Part shown: one piece after another, positions 63,831-64,000 of the stretch
How positions within the stretch are numbered: position 1 is the first letter of the stretch
Layout: every line of letters starts with the position of its first letter
NCBI GenBank assembly: GCA_949130485.1
Contig: OX422185.1
Location: 6,223,928-6,287,927 of the forward strand
Source of the DNA: Agelas oroides
Taxonomy: Eukaryota > Porifera > Demospongiae > Agelasida > Agelasidae
DNA length: 64,000 nt
Direction of reading: 5' to 3'
Notes under the pieces: model-generated
The model's input: only the letters and a program-made list of their open reading frames with translations
Databases searched by the model: none
What the model was told of the DNA's origin: nothing
Made by a program: the position numbers and the translations under genes

Positions 63831-64000
63831 TACATGCATGGTAGAAGGTCACACTGTATAGCAACAGTCAATTAACAAGACTACAAATATGGAATATCGT
63901 TAGTTTAGTAGATTCATAACAACACCTCTAGTATGAATAAGTGGGATAGTAAGTACTTTTAGTAATCACAGCCACTTTCTTTTTCCCCTCTCGTAGGAGG

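Overview
This window is eukaryotic and metazoan. Coding exons end in canonical GT-AG splice sites, intergenic DNA is rich in short inverted-repeat elements and microsatellites, and the genes encode animal signalling domains: CABIT, SAM, C2 and Death, plus a mitochondrial uncoupling-type carrier. Gene structures are compact. The domain mix (CABIT-SAM adaptors, a UCP4-like carrier, a C2-Death protein) fits an early-branching invertebrate. A sponge is my best guess, at low confidence, because nothing in the sequence fixes the species.

Layout. Three GAREM-like adaptor genes fill the left half: gene A (minus, 7233-1638), gene B (minus, 19228-12486) and gene C (plus, 33152-35816). Each encodes proline-rich or tyrosine-motif N-terminal sequence, then a CABIT domain, a coiled-coil region and a C-terminal SAM domain. 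The SAM domain is always on a separate 3' exon joined in phase 0. A splice acceptor lies just upstream of the first large coding exon in all three. B and C are divergently oriented and face each other across about 14 kb of repeat-rich DNA. A ten-exon UCP4/SLC25A27-like mitochondrial carrier runs on the minus strand from 51540 to 37616, convergent with gene C. An apparently intronless plus-strand gene at 56296-57573 encodes a C2 domain, a coiled coil, a Death domain and a C-terminal CaaX box. I see no convincing gene from 57.9 to 64 kb.

Function. By family knowledge, CABIT-SAM proteins act as adaptors downstream of receptor tyrosine kinases. The visible SH3-ligand and pYxN-type motifs support that role here. 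The C2-Death-CaaX protein looks like a membrane-tethered death-fold adaptor. No operon-like link between these genes and the carrier is implied.

The most notable non-coding content is a large set of short palindromic elements with TAGYCTCG...CGAGRCTA-type termini. They range from about 27 to 450 bp. Eight copies have perfect 9-bp target-site duplications and about nine more have 7/9 or 8/9 duplications. They nest in one another and sit in introns close to splice sites. Other elements include a 350-bp MITE with a 9-bp duplication, a 384-bp MITE with an 8-bp duplication, a pogo-type MITE with TA duplication, a GGGGACCCC-rich element, and several minisatellites (18, 26 and 29 bp units).
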